Source of the DNA: Gigaspora rosea
Lineage: Eukaryota; Glomeromycota; Glomeromycetes; Diversisporales; Gigasporaceae
NCBI GenBank assembly: GCA_003550325.1
Contig: QKWP01001970.1
Coordinates: 32,607 to 96,606, forward strand
DNA: 64,000 nucleotides
Reading direction: 5' to 3'
Below are positions 11,142 through 23,720 of the stretch, one piece after another (the first letter of the stretch is position 1; each line of letters begins with the position of its first letter). The notes under the pieces are model-generated. The model was not told where the DNA came from. It did not search any database and worked only from the letters and a program-made list of their open reading frames with translations. The position numbers and the translations under genes are program-made.

Positions 11142-13313
11142 ATCAGAGAATAGTGAATTGACTCGATTATATGATACTCGATCATTGATCGACTTAGATC
11201 AATGATCGAGCACCAATTAATGGGCTCGAGCAACAATAGATCAATCAATGATCGATAATACTGATCGATTAAATAAGTATATATTTGATTGATCAAAAAT
11301 TTTTAATATGATTCCATTTATAGTTTAAGAACCTATGATAGGACTTAACCGTTTTTCTTGTTTTAATGGATTATAAATAGAGATACAGACATTTAAAAAT
11401 ATGAAGGTAACTACCTCACCAAAAAAATAATGACAATACGACACATTTGCCATATAAATAAATATGCCGTAAGCCGTATAAGTAATGTTAAGCCGTATAA
11501 GTGCTGTAAGCAGTATAAGGTGATAAATTTTGCAAAAAAATTACTGCAAATAGCGAGTTACATGAATCAAATATAATTCAATTTTGTAAGTATACGAAAA
11601 AAAAATAATAAAACCAGGCTTTCTATGACGAACGTTTTATACTGAACTAAGGATAAGATGGATATTAAACAGTAAATGAATTTTTTTTATTGTGTATTAT
11701 TGATTTGTTATTGAAGATATGATAACTTCATTGATACAATAATATCAGTTTTTTTCATTAATTAGACTTATACGGCAAATAACATTCAAGATTATCGAGA
11801 ATTGAGTGATATTAAATGGTTGCGTGGATGATTGTCCAAAATTCTAGTGCATTTTTTGATTATTCGATATTGGAAAGCGATTGAGCAATTATTTAGCAGA
11901 CTAAATGATTAGATAGTTAATCAAACGATTGAAAGTATAATATTCTGATGATAAAGGTTTTTTTTACTTACTACGTAAAAACTGGATACAATATCAAGTG
12001 ATAATAAGTAATAGTATGTCATGATCGAATTGATAAGTTACCACTGAATTAAATAAATTGTCGGTATCAACAATTATCAAATCTTATCGATTATTCATTG
12101 GCAATTTTTTCTATCGTTCTAGAATTTTGAAATCAGTTGCAATACCAGTATGATATTAAAAATAAAGTTGACCAGCTTTAAAAAACCGAATAAACTGAGG
12201 CAGTGAAAAAAAATGACAAAATCATAATTAAAAAAATTACCTATATATTGTTATAATTTATTCAAAAATAATTTTACATTTTGATTCTATTTCATTAAAT
12301 GAGTAAACTTTATAATAAAATTTAAAGGCTTCAATATTATATTTTTGAGTTTCAGATTATAGTTTTGGGAATCTATTTCCTTCATATATTACTCAAAAAA
12401 AAAGAAAAGTGAATGTTGTTTATTCATTTGTCGATACCTTACTATGCGTGTTGACAACTGCAATAGCATCTTGTTTTCTTAAGAAACATTTGCTTTGGGA
12501 TTACATTCGTACTTTCTTTTAACACGCTCCTTGTATACCTATTTTTATAGCGGTGCATTTAGTAATGTCTACAAGGCAGTTAACGTGTGACTGGTGAAAA
12601 AGTTGCAATTAAAGTTGTAAGAAAGCGTGAGCTAAATAACGCACAGGTAGAAAAATAAATTGCTATTAATATGGCAAAGGAATCACGTGCAGTACCTATA
12701 CGACTTAACGTACACTAGTCGAATGCTTGCACAAGATGAAAGATCTATAATAATTCATCAAAAACTTTGGCATCATTTTCAGGAGAGGCATCTTCATCGT
12801 GATATGAAACCTCACGTTGAGCATACAACTATTGTGTTCGTTAATATTTCTGTAAATTACTTTTGTTCATTAACGAAAGGTCTAATTGATTTTAACCTAC
12901 AGCAATGGGTGATTCAGTGATATTATTTTGCCGACTCATGGGGTATTAAAGACAAATCGCCGTTTATTGACATAGATCTGAGTGGTTCAAGTGGACTTAA
13001 AGTGAATTATACGGGTAATACGAATGGGTAATGTATTAGTGCACAAACTAACTGGTTGGAGCAGGATAACATCCCTATTGAGAGCACCTACGTTACATAG
13101 ATACCTAATTTTTAGTTTGATAAATATAATATAATCGATCAATGATTGGCCCAATGATTGATCGATTATATATGCTCGAGCTTATAAATCATATGCTTGA
13201 TCGATTATACTCGATTAAATATGTATAATCGATTTTTGATCGATCATTGAAATTTTTTTTAATCAATCATCGATCAACGATTTTTTTGTTGAGTCAATTC
13301 ACTATCAGAGAAT
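11142..13313. mobile_element. Mutator-like element carrying a kinase fragment (Pack-MULE-like)
   Basis: The element 11152-13303 begins AGTGAATTGACTC and ends GAGTCAATTCACT, a perfect 13-bp inverted repeat. Both ends are then rich in GATCGAT-type sub-repeats over about 150 bp. It is flanked by 10-bp direct repeats ATCAGAGAAT (11142-11151 and 13304-13313). Removing one repeat and the element restores an open kinase frame, which confirms the borders. No transposase is recognisable. It carries part of an unrelated kinase gene (12549-12824). Confidence 0.85.
12549..12824 (+). pseudogene. Captured Ser/Thr kinase fragment (CAMK-like)
   Basis: After an acceptor-like TTTTTATAG the sequence reads SGAFSNVYKAVNV and, one frame over, TGEKVAIKVVRKRELNNAQ, that is a glycine loop and the VAIK lysine strand. 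Further on, one frame gives IHQKLWHHFQERHLHRDMKP, the HRD catalytic loop. Stops and frame changes separate the parts, so it is dead. The VRKREL and HRDMKP style is nearer to CAMK kinases than to the host TKL gene, so it was not copied from its present host. The intron-like acceptor suggests DNA-level capture. Confidence 0.6.
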
Positions 13314-14341
13314 AAATATAAATTGTTATGGATTCAGTATAATAAATTTAAAAATATTAAAAAGATAGGGCGAGGTGGATTCGCAACAGTATACCATGCC
13401 ATGTGGAAAGATCAAAGTCACAGTGAATACAGCGAGTTTAGAAATGTTGCGCTTAAATTATTTCACGGATCAAAAAACCATCATAAAGAGTTTATAACGG
13501 AGGTATTTATTGTTTGAATTTTAATATTTCTTAATAATTATCTAACATATTATATTTTAACCATGACTACTTTTCAATATTTTGAAGTTAAAAGCTTATT
13601 GTAAAATTTGTCACGAAACCCTTCTTTCCTAAGGCCTTATGGGATGTCAAAAGATGATGCTTCCGGTGACTACATACTCGTTTTGAAATTTATAAAGTTA
13701 GGTTCCCTACGCAAAAATCTTCACTCCATAACACGAATGGAATGGAACAATAAGCTGAAATTAGTCCTCTGTATTGCCTCGGATATTCAAATTATCCACT
13801 CACAGGGACTTATTCATAGAGATTTGCATAGTGACAACATTTTGCTAGATGAAAATTTTATTTCATACATTGCAGATTTAGGTCTTTCAATAGCATTAGA
13901 GGCGAATCCTAATGAAATTTATGGCATTTGGCCATATATAGATCCAGATGTTTTAAATGGAAAAAAATACACAACAGCATCTGATATCTATAGTTTTGGT
14001 ATTATTATGTGGGAGATTTTACATGGAAATTCTGTAATTTACGATTTAAATCATAGCAATAATATATTAGCATTGATATGCTGCAATAATTTACGGCCAA
14101 ATATTGTTGAGAGTGCGCCAAAATGCCATATAGGTCTAATGAAGCAATGCTGGGACAAAGAACCAGGAAAACGTCCATCTGCGGAAAAACTTTGTGAAAT
14201 TTTTAAGGAGTGGCAAAAGATGAACAAATTTTGTATGAGCTATCTAAATCAGAAGAAATTTTAAACACTTATAGAAGAAAAAATTTGAAACAAATAGATG
14301 AAAATCATTTTAGTACTTATAGTACGTCTTATTTATTCCAG

Positions 14342-16070
14342 GTACGTACATAGTATAATTCTTTTATACCAGTTATTACTTCAGCATGATTTACTAAAGT
14401 TATTTATAGATAGCAGTTTAAATGCTTAATGGTGAAAAAATTAATGAAACTTTCTTAGATATGTGAGTTTCTTCTGATTTGAGCTTTTAATACCAGTACG
14501 ATCACGTTCTTGTGTAACATGAAAAGTGGGAGGGAGAGGGTTAAACTTTTTTTGATGTTCGCTATGCTGATTTTTGAAGAATCCTTTTTTAGTATGGGTA
14601 ATGGTTTTCATTTTTCCAATTTTGGTAGGGTTATGGTAATTTTACAATAAGGGATGATGACACGTCACACGTGCATACGTTGAACGATGGTATATACATA
14701 ATTATGTTGTTATATTAATCTTTTTATGTACGTACTTATAAAATGTCATTAATATATTGTAATTGGAATATATTTCTATATCGAGTAATAATAAAATACT
14801 TACTTTTACCACGATATATAAAACTGTTTTAAGTCCTTGTATTCTAATAAGGGAGTTATGTAATCGATGTTTGATAATTTTTGATTGTTATCAGTCATCG
14901 ATACTGATAAAATGTTCTTGAAAAAAAAAAGAAAGAACGATTAAATCACTTTGTATACTTGGTAGATATTGATGATATTTTGGTAAATTCTTTAATTATG
15001 ATTGATAGATTTGTGATGCACGTATTATAAATTAGTATTGTGATTTTGAAATATAATTCTATATCGAATAATAATAAAATACTTGCTTTTACAGTACTAT
15101 AATATATAAAACTGTTTATGATGCACGTATTATTAATTAGTATTGCTTATTTATGCATGCGTTTAAAGATTATTAATTTGAAAAATGATGCAATACAAAC
15201 GCTATTGATCATCAAATTTTTAATTTTATATTTTTTTGGGAATTTTGCACTTTCGTCGCAGCTTCATTGTTCATGAGGTTTTTCTATTGTTTTTTTTTGA
15301 GCTTGGGTTCGTCTTTTGCTTAGTAACTACAGTAGTTTCGTCCTGCCTTGGTCAACTTGCCTGCAATCACCTCGAAAGCATCACATTTACTGACACTTGT
15401 TTAATAATAAGCTTATTTTAAGATGATTAATTTACAGTTAAGTTGTTTCGTAAATAATATGTTTTACTGACAGCTCATTTTGCAAAGTAATCCTAATTAT
15501 TATCATTAGGATTGATTGTAGAATCAGGTTATATAAGTTATTGGTTATTACGGTATGAACTCGTCTGTAAACTAATCATCTGTAAAATAAGCTTGCCAGT
15601 AAAACTAATGCCAATGAAATGTTGTGTCTTTAAAGTGACTGTTGATATGCAGATTTCTTTGTGATGAACAATTATTGGGAGCCACAGTAATTTGGAGAGT
15701 TTGTCAAATGCAACAAGATTGGAAGACTTTATGGAATTACATATTTGATTTGTTGTCTCAATCTTAGAAGTGGGTATTGTAACAAATTAAAAATTTTAAT
15801 TTTCAAAATTGTAAACAATTTCCTTATCCATATTATTCCTGATGTAAATAATTCATACCAAAATGGAAACCATGAGTGGCTTGGTGGCTTAATGAATCTC
15901 ATTTTGGGGATATTAAACATGAGAGTGGCTACATGAACATAGACATTTAAACCTGATGTGCAATAAAAGTTTAAAAAGCCCACTGTGTAAACATAGTAGA
16001 AGTCACATGATCAACAAGAAAGTCATAAGCATTATAATGTTAAACATAGTAATAACTAAGTAATGTAGCA
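14342..16070. other. AT-rich stretch with a duplicated block
   Basis: A 70-bp block (TATATCGARTAATAATAAAA onward to AAACTGTTT) occurs at about 14757-14828 and again at 15047-15117 with partial repeats after it. A short frame at 14419-14466 (MLNGEKINETFLDM) might be a last kinase exon but is not convincing. Frames at 15236-15421 and 15729-15983 have no coding features. Confidence 0.4.
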
Positions 16071-16193
16071 ACTAAGGTCTAATTTCATTTTTTTGATGCG
16101 ACACAAATCAAAACAATACATGTATCAAAAAGGTAACTATTATACACATGCAGACAGACACCAAATACAGAAGTTCCAGTTTTGATATTACTA
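16071..16193. repeat. Direct repeat, left copy
   Basis: About 120 bp starting ACTAAGGTCTAATTTC and containing ATACACATGCAGACAGACAC is nearly identical to 17054-17178. The two copies bracket the LTR-like unit at 16206-17036. Confidence 0.75.
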
Positions 16194-16205
16194 GGTTAAT
16201 GACAG

Positions 16206-17036
16206 TGTTAGACCTAGAAAAACGTATGAAACGTACAACGACGATAACTCTTGACCCCGTGATCCAATTTTAACGAAACTACCACCATCGTGACCGCTTC
16301 GATGAGACCTTTCAAATGGTACCAAAACCATCTCGATTGGACCGTTCTAGCCCAAGCTAGTCAAAACTGAATGATTGGTCTTTACAAAACGCCCTACTGC
16401 GCCCAAATCTTATTGGTCGATCAATACTGCGCCACCCGTGATACGGAAATATCGGACATTTCGAGTAATCCAGTTAATCACCGACATGTCTGACATTCTG
16501 GACATTTTAGACATTTAGGACATTACAGTTTTGACAGATATAACTAACATATCTAATATAGCTGATATTTAGGATATATGTAACATATTTATTATCTTTA
16601 TTATATTCATTATATCTATTATATTTAGCATTAGCATATATCAAATCTATCGATTATATAGATTTCTCTATTTATTATTGTATTTATTTATATTGGACAA
16701 ACATGTATAAATACTCAAGGTTTTTTCTTTGCTAAAAAGCAGAGAGAAGAATCTCTGGTTTATTGAATAAAATAGTAGTGAGGTAGTATGTCTTCACTGA
16801 AATACAACTGATACAATTCTTAGTATCCTCATATACTATTAATTGTGGCCTCTTTCGTAATTGCAAATCCCTCAAGCCTCTTTACAAAATACTGCCCAAA
16901 TTACAGTATCCCTTCCGACACTTGCATACCACAGTAATTAGTGTGAATTACATAAAGTGTCTCCCTGCATTAGTCGCTCTGTCTCTAGCATTTCTCTAAA
17001 GTGGTAGAAATCTAGGTTGACAACAGCATTTGTGTG
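16206..17036 (+). repeat. LTR-like unit (fossil candidate)
   Basis: The unit starts TGTTAGACCTAGA and ends near TCTAGGTTGACAACA. It carries a TATA box (TATAAATA, about 16707) and a poly-A signal (AATAAAA, about 16764), and is less AT-rich in its first 300 bp. These are LTR-style signals, but no 5-bp target repeat or internal region was found. Family unknown. Confidence 0.3.
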
Positions 17037-17053
17037 TCTAAAGTGCAATAACA

Positions 17054-17178
17054 ACTAGGATCTAATTTCATTTTTTTGATACAACACAAATCAAAACAAT
17101 ACAATGTATCAAAAAAGTAACTATTATACACATGCAGACAGACACCAAATACAGAAATTACATTTTTTGATATTACTA
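17054..17178. repeat. Direct repeat, right copy
   Basis: Second copy of 16071-16193, with scattered differences (for example GATACAACACA for GATGCGACACA). Confidence 0.75.
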
Positions 17179-18833
17179 TTATTGATGCATCAAAAATATA
17201 ACTTTTGTATCACCTTAAATAAACACATAAAGTTCTCCACTATGCTCTGGACAATAAGTAAACATAATTAGAATTTCAAATGCATATAAAGGCCTCCAGT
17301 TCATAGTCAAGAAAGGTTTATCAATCCTATTGTTATTTAATAAAGAATTCTCTTCCTTATTATTAATTAAACCATTTGACGTTTAATGTAAATAAAAAAT
17401 TTATACTTATCTTTTGAATTTGACTTTAACCTTAATAAATCTTGTAAGACTCAATTCAACAGACTAAATTGGTTTGTAACTTCATATTGGCTCATTATAA
17501 CTCAAATTACATAATGAGTTTAGTTAATTCTTTTTAACTTATTCACATGATCCTAACTTTGTATGAATCCTTTGTATCAATATTATCCTGATTTCATCTG
17601 ATTATTAACCCAAAATCAATAATATGTTTAAGTATATAGTTATTACCCATTATTGAAATTATGCTTTATTAGAATACTCCATTATCCTTACTTTACCATA
17701 TTGTCCTGTTGGCTTACCCTTTCCCATTATAAACTCTTTTTATTACTATCACTTTATATCTCTCTTACTATGCACAGCTGAAGTATAAATTGGTACTATT
17801 GTCTACAGTAGTCTACCATATTATTATGGACACTTTTTGGATAGCTATCACTCAAAACAAATAAGTAACTATAGTATGAAATTTATATTATATATTTGCA
17901 GTTCTCATAATACAATATACTAAAATTTAGTGCAATTTCATTAGGTTATACCAGAGTTATGCAAAAGGTAAGACAAATTACTATTTTTGAATTAGTACAA
18001 AAATTGATTTTGGCAAATTTTTTTTACCAAAAATCAAATTTTTTGTCTCAAATCACTTTAAATTTTACTCAAATATTGTGTGAAACCTAGGCAGCATCAT
18101 ACAATATAAAAAAAGCATGTTTATAAAACTAATCAGGTGCAATTGGTCAAGAAAAGTTAAGTTCATCTTTTTTATTACAACAATGATTAGTAGCCAGAAA
18201 ACTTAACATTGAATAGAAAAACTCTATGATCTTAATGATTTTGTTTAACTGAAGCTGTAGTGATTGAATCTGGGTAAGTGGCCACCTGGGTCACCTATTC
18301 GCCTATGGGTTAACTAAGTTGTATTGTGGCAACCTGGGTGAGTTACCAAACAGGCACCTGTTGAGTAGAAATTGCACCTGTCAAGAAAATTCCTACCTGG
18401 TGTCATGTCAAATTTTATACTATAGTAAAGTCATATGATCCACATGACTATACGAAGCATCTGTTCTACAAATCAAAGATCTGCATCACCAATGCGCAAA
18501 ATGATCTAGAAAACATCATATAATGATACAGATATTTATATCTGCATAATTTATTGATTTGATCACTAAATTATGCGGACATGAATACCCGTATCATTAA
18601 TCAGGGGTATGCAGATCAAATTAATCTGCATACTCCTAATTAATTTGATTAAATATTCCAAAAATAAATCTGCATAATATATAGAATAGCCAATAACAAT
18701 TTAAGATTAGGTGTAACATAAAATTTTATTTATTGTTTATTTTTTTTAAAAAATGTTTATATCTCAAAATTTAGCTTATAAAACCACATTTGGGGCTCTA
18801 ATAAAAAAATCTTTTGCTAAATTTTATTTATAC
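17179..18833. other. AT-rich stretch, no gene seen
   Basis: Only small hairpin-forming pieces are seen, such as TATGCAGATCAAATTAATCT at about 18608 inside 18480-18680. Nothing supports a gene. Confidence 0.45.
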
Positions 18834-19950
18834 TATAGTCTGGTGCAAAAAGATTTGCATATTTAATAGATATAATTCAAAATTTTTTTTATAATTTAAT
18901 TTTTAATTTTTTAATTCAAAATATTTATTTACTATTCAATTTATAAAAATTAAATTAGTTTAATTATATTATTGTTAAATAAAACTTTATTATTATATAT
19001 AAATTGTACCAATTTTTGTAATGGTAATAACTTTTGATTCACTAGTCCATTTTGAATGATTTAACTGCCAAAATGCTTATCTATATGAGACGATTCAAAT
19101 AAGTAAAAATTATTAAAATCCAATTACAGCATCCCAAAGTCATTCAACTTTTTTAATTTCAATAATGATTTTAAGTAAATTTCTTTATCATTGAATAACT
19201 ATTGACCCAACAGACCATTTTGAATAATTTAACCACCAAAAATGCTCGCCTTAGTGAGACGACTTTAACAAGTCCAAAATCGTTAAATTCCAATCACAGG
19301 ATCCCAATATCGATAAAAATTTGTATCATTTTAATCAAATTAGTTTCGATGAGACAAGTATTTTGGTAGTTAAATCAGTTAAAATAGGCTAATGGGTCAA
19401 TAGTTATTCAATGATAAAGAAATTTATTTAAAATTACAATTGAAATTACACAAAAGTTGAATGATCTTAGGATTCTTTAATTGGATTTTAACAATTTTGT
19501 GTTTGTTAGAATCATCTCATTTAGACAAACATTTTGGTAGTTAAATCATTCAAAATGGACCAGTGGATCAAAAGTTAGTATTATTCTATAAGCTTGAGCA
19601 TATAATAAATTTTAATAATTTATTAATTATCTAATTTAAAACTTAATTTTTTTTAATCAGTAATCCAAATTTGCTCAATAGTACAAACTTATAAAAATGC
19701 AAATTGGTTTCAAAATTATTTAAATATATTTTTTTAAAAAAATTTTTTTTTAAAAAAATTCAAAAAGTTTTGCATTAAAAATTACTAAAATAAATTGGTA
19801 TAAAATAATAAAAATCATATAAAATGTTAGATTAAAACCTACTTTATTTAATATAAAAAATTTTAAATAATTAATCAAATATTTAAAAACTTTATTTAAT
19901 ACAAAAATTACCAAATTTTTGGTGTGCAAATCTTTTTGCACTGGACTATA
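18834..19950. mobile_element. mariner-type foldback element
   Basis: The ends TAGTCTGGTGCAAAAAGATT and, read backwards, TAGTCCAGTGCAAAAAGATT continue as TGCA. TA duplications lie at 18834-18835 and 19949-19950. The interior is itself a multi-level palindrome: the blocks near 19030, 19200, 19390 and 19540 (CCATTTTGAATGATTTAA and relatives) are four related copies in alternating orientation. No transposase frame was seen. The AGTCCAGTGCAAAAAG end is typical of Tc1/mariner elements. Confidence 0.75.
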
Positions 19951-20922
19951 ATGCTCAGATAAAATCCCAGGCCTCACCCTAACTCTAAAATAATTAAAAT
20001 TTAGTTTTTAAATTTTATAAAATTTATTTTTTTGTTTTTGTTATGCAGATATGCAAATCTAATTTACCTATAGTAGTAAAACACTATAATATTTTAAAAA
20101 AAAATTGAAAAAATTGAAAAAATGAGATGGAAGTAATGCAAAATGACTGAGTAGTAGCAAAATTTATACTCTGTCTTCTTTAGCACTAAAGCATTAACAG
20201 CTTGCTTTCTTAGCATTCAATATTTAGCCACTTAAAGTTAATTTTTCATTTTGCATTACATGGAATCTAAGTTATGGGTCAGTCAGATTTTTTTTTTATA
20301 ATTTACTACAAATAGAACAATGTTTTTAAGATTATACAAGGTTAAGTTTTTATTTTGCATAAAAGGAATTAAAAAAATTGGGCCAGCAGTCATATTTTTC
20401 CTGTCAGTCCTATCAAAAAATTATAGAAGATTAAGATCTCTATCAGGTGATACTAGATGAGAAAAAAAATCGAACAATTTGTACAAGAATCTAAAAAAAA
20501 ATTAAAAAAATTGAAAAAATAAGACACCAAAAAATCAACTTTGTGTAGCCTTAGATCACGCAAAAGTAATTTTTCATTTTGTATAATCAATTTTTCCCCA
20601 AAAAATTTTTTTAAAAAAATTCCTTTGTACCAATTATTACATATAATTTTTTTCTCAATATCACCTGATGAAAACTTTAACTTTCTGGAATTACCCAATA
20701 GGTCTGATAAAAAAATCCAAATTTTCTGATTCAATCTTATGCAAACCAAAGAATTAACTTTGCGCAGCCTTAGATATGAACATGAATTAATTTAGACCAC
20801 GCAAAGATTTTTTTTAAAAAAAAAACTGACCCACTGACCGAAATTTTGAAACACTAGATTATACAAAACAAAAAATTAACTTTGTGTGGCCTTATACTTA
20901 CCCTTATTTATTCATTCTGTTT
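19951..20922. other. Repeat-derived AT-rich stretch
   Basis: Pieces at 20530-20900 (AACTTTGYGYRGCCTTA followed by GACCACTGACCGAAATTTT-like text) belong to the repeat that forms the cluster at 48960-51120. No gene. Confidence 0.5.
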
Positions 20923-22548
20923 TAGAGTTGGGCAACAAAACGAAACCTATCTGAAACTAGTTTCGGTTTTGGTATAATCCGAAACTAGTTTCAGATTTTT
21001 AAAAAAATACGAAACCCCCCAAAACCTGAAACTCTGAAACTATAATCAAAACTCCCAAAACTATATTTAAAATTTTGAAAATTTTATGATATATAATTTA
21101 TAATAGAATATTACTAGAAATAACCAGTGGTAATTATTACTATCTTTAGATATTTTTGAGGACCCTGAGCTATCTATGAATAGCTAAAAATTTTAAAAAA
21201 TTGATATATATTTCTAAAAATAGAAAGATCTACAAAAATAGTCAAAAATAAGGGGATGGCTAAAGCCAGGTGCGTTTATATGGTTTTGATTATTTAATTA
21301 AAATTAGGGTAAGGGTTAGTTAGGGGTTAGGGTTAGGCTTGACTTATAAGTAAAATTGTCTTCCCGACATTTTTTATTAATGCTCCTAGACAGGTTTAGA
21401 CACTTGTTTTTTGTATTTTCGGTGTTTTTCACTTTTTTTCTTTGTTTTTGTCTCGTCGGGCTGATCCGTAAAAATCAAATTTTACGATTTGATTGGCTTT
21501 CTATCACGTGAACACACCTGGCTTTAGACGACCCCAAAAATAAGCAGTATTGTTACTAAATATAGAAAGGATCTACAAAAATAGTAAAAATAAACAAAAG
21601 CAAATTGTCACCTATCTATGTATAGCTTGGGGTCCTGTTAGATAAAGTTATAGAAATCACAATTTTAGTTTTTATAAGGTTTTTGAATGTTTTGAACATT
21701 TTTACTTAGAGTATCTAATCCTGTTATTTAGTATATTTTAAAGATATAAGCACCCAGTAATCAATCACTACCAGCTATGGTTAGTAATATTCTTTATAAT
21801 TTATATATATCTGATATTATAATTTAGAAAATAACTAATAATCATCAAAGGTAATTATCACCTATAATCTACAATACAAAATCAAAATAAATGAGTAAAA
21901 GTTAATAATAAAATTTAGCAAGGAATTTTTTTTTGTATAAAAAAAAAAGTAGCATAGACAAAATTTTAAATTAGAAGCAATTTTAGCAATTTTGTAAAAA
22001 ATTCTTTGTTTTTGTTATACAAAATTAATCTATACATTACACCTAATCCTGAATTTTAATTGGCAAATTGACTATAAGTAATATAATTTCCTATAATTTA
22101 TTGATTTTTATTTAATAAATAATATAAGAGCACTGACATTTATTACCTAATATCCATTTTCTATAGAGGCTTACAGGTAATATTTTCATCAAATTTAATT
22201 AGCAAAAATTTTTATATAAGGTAAGATTTGGCTTGACCCCCACCCTCTAAAATATTATCTTAAATGTCAGCACCCTAACCGAAATATACAAACTTAAATA
22301 TAACCTATATATAAATATATATATTTTCTCTTGGTGGCACTCAAATATTTGTGTACTAACATGTTAGCACGTTCTACAATGCCATATTTTGTAAAAAATT
22401 TAATCTTAACTAGTTTCAGGTTTCAGATAAGGTTTCAGATTTCGGATGAGGTTTAGGAGTTTCAGAAGAGGTTTCGGAAGCTATAATCTGAAACTCGAAA
22501 CTTTCAGATTTAGCAAAGAAGGTTTCGGTACCCAACTCTATTCTGTTT
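20915..22548. mobile_element. hAT-type non-autonomous element, 1.6 kb
   Basis: The element 20923-22540 begins TAGAGTTGGGCAACAAAACG and ends CGGTACCCAACTCTA, with GAAACC-rich sub-terminal repeats (GAAACTAGTTTCGG and similar). It is flanked by perfect 8-bp direct repeats TTCTGTTT (20915-20922 and 22541-22548). It has no transposase. A smaller TA-target element is nested at 21263-21524. Confidence 0.88.
21261..21526. mobile_element. Nested TA-target MITE
   Basis: The element 21263-21524 begins AAGCCAGGTGCGTT and ends with the inverse AACACACCTGGCTT. TA lies on both sides (21261-21262 and 21525-21526). Its middle has telomere-like TTAGGGTTAGGG text at about 21300-21345. The interior is similar to 63415-63600. 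Confidence 0.75.
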
Positions 22549-23002
22549 CCTTATACCAGGCATATGTTACTGCTATTGTCTTCTAGCTATTATCATCTGA
22601 TTTTCATATATGTACTTACATACCTGTGATATTTTTGCCCATAACATCTCATGGTAGTGTATAATCGCTCCCCTTTTTGATCATATGAAAACTATCACCT
22701 TGTATAAAAAAAAACTTTTCACAATACACAACAACTTTGTATATGTTTATTTGGATTATGGCAGTAAATAATTTAGGCTGGATATGAATTTGATTAAAGA
22801 GCAAGCAGAAATATAATAAGTAGCTGACTGTGAGTTGATCAGTAGTTATCAATTTACCAACCTATTAAACAAAGTAAAAATATATTTATTAGAGGTTTGT
22901 TCTGTTACCTATATAAGTTGAGTTTATGCAACAATTTGTGTTTTATATACATTAGTAATATACTTAGGGAACCTATTTAAACAAGGTAGTTCAAATTCTA
23001 CT
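22549..23002. other. AT-rich spacer, no gene seen
   Basis: A minus-strand frame at 22649-22852 has no recognisable features. Confidence 0.4.
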
Positions 23003-23720
23003 GTGCATATAATCGTACTGGTCCTGCGCGGTATCTCATGCTGCGCAGCTATCTTATTAGTAATGTATTTTATTTATGGATTTCACCTATGCAGAATGAT
23101 ATCTATTCAAGGATCTGAAATTTATAATGTAAATAAATATGCAATATTTATATTCCTAAATTTCGAGAACCTCCTTTTATTTGATGTCCCTCGGTCTTCA
23201 TATAATGAAAGAAGGTTCTATTATTTCTGCGGTTTATTGGGAACACCAATCCGGTACTGCATTACTTCATTGTAGAGATTAATGATTGTTAATTTGTATG
23301 ATCAATTGTTAATCATAAATATTACCACCAAATTTTTTATGTAATATAATAATCAATTGTAATAAACAATTAGTGATGATACATCAAAATATATGTGATT
23401 AGATATGCGCTTAACTAGATTGTATAAATATTTTATCGTATATGGGTTAAACTTGTAATTTTCGTGCTAATATCATCCTTGTGAAAGAGATCTTCAGCCA
23501 AAATTTTGGTAATTCTAAGAGAGGATATATCTTATTAACAGGATCGTAGTGTCATGAAGTGTATCGTTCAATTCGATTTGCTTAAGTAATTGAATGGTGT
23601 AATGATCTGCATTCGTTCTGTCAAGTTGAAAATTGGTATGCTAATTGGTGCAGTAGTTAAAATTATATTTGTAGCAATGTAGTGGTAATTTATTACAAAA
23701 GTATTAAGTGTAGTAATATT
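23003..23720. repeat. Diverged duplicate segment A (partner of 31555-32195)
   Basis: This segment and 31555-32195 align in the same orientation over about 650 bp, from ATTTTATTTA...CGATTCACCTAT-like text to TGTAGTGGTNATTTATTACA. One shared stretch looks once coding: here FLNFENLLLFDVPRSSYNERRF, there NFENLLPFDNPQSSSNEKSF. Neither copy stays open, and the family is not recognised. Confidence 0.5.

Larger units (their letters stand above)
11084..14341 (+). pseudogene. TKL-type protein kinase gene, split by an inserted element and frameshifted
   Basis: Exon 11084-11151 encodes NWILENPDIDDDLKSILSEN. A 2152-bp element follows, and the same frame resumes at 13314 as KYKLLWIQYNKF, then the glycine loop IGRGGFATVYHAMW and the lysine strand NVALKLF. 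Intron 13503-13587 (GTATTT donor; CTAAC branch-like site; acceptor AAG) leads to LKAYCKICH. A one-base frame change near 13610 follows, then LRPYGMSKDD, the catalytic loop HRDLHSDNIL, DLG (a frequent variant in this family) and YIDPDVL where APEVL is usual. A second frame change near 14215 shifts the tail to EQILYELSKSEEILN up to a donor at 14342. Lys, HRD Asp and DLG Asp are all kept, so loss is recent. Kinases of this type with FKNIKKIG and HRDLHSGN motifs are hugely expanded in Rhizophagus. The gene is a pseudogene. Confidence 0.8.

Noticed and set aside
13872-13883. DLG in place of DFG as a sign of a dead kinase.
   Set aside because: IADLGLS is common in this kinase family, so it was not counted as damage; the frame changes and the insertion are.
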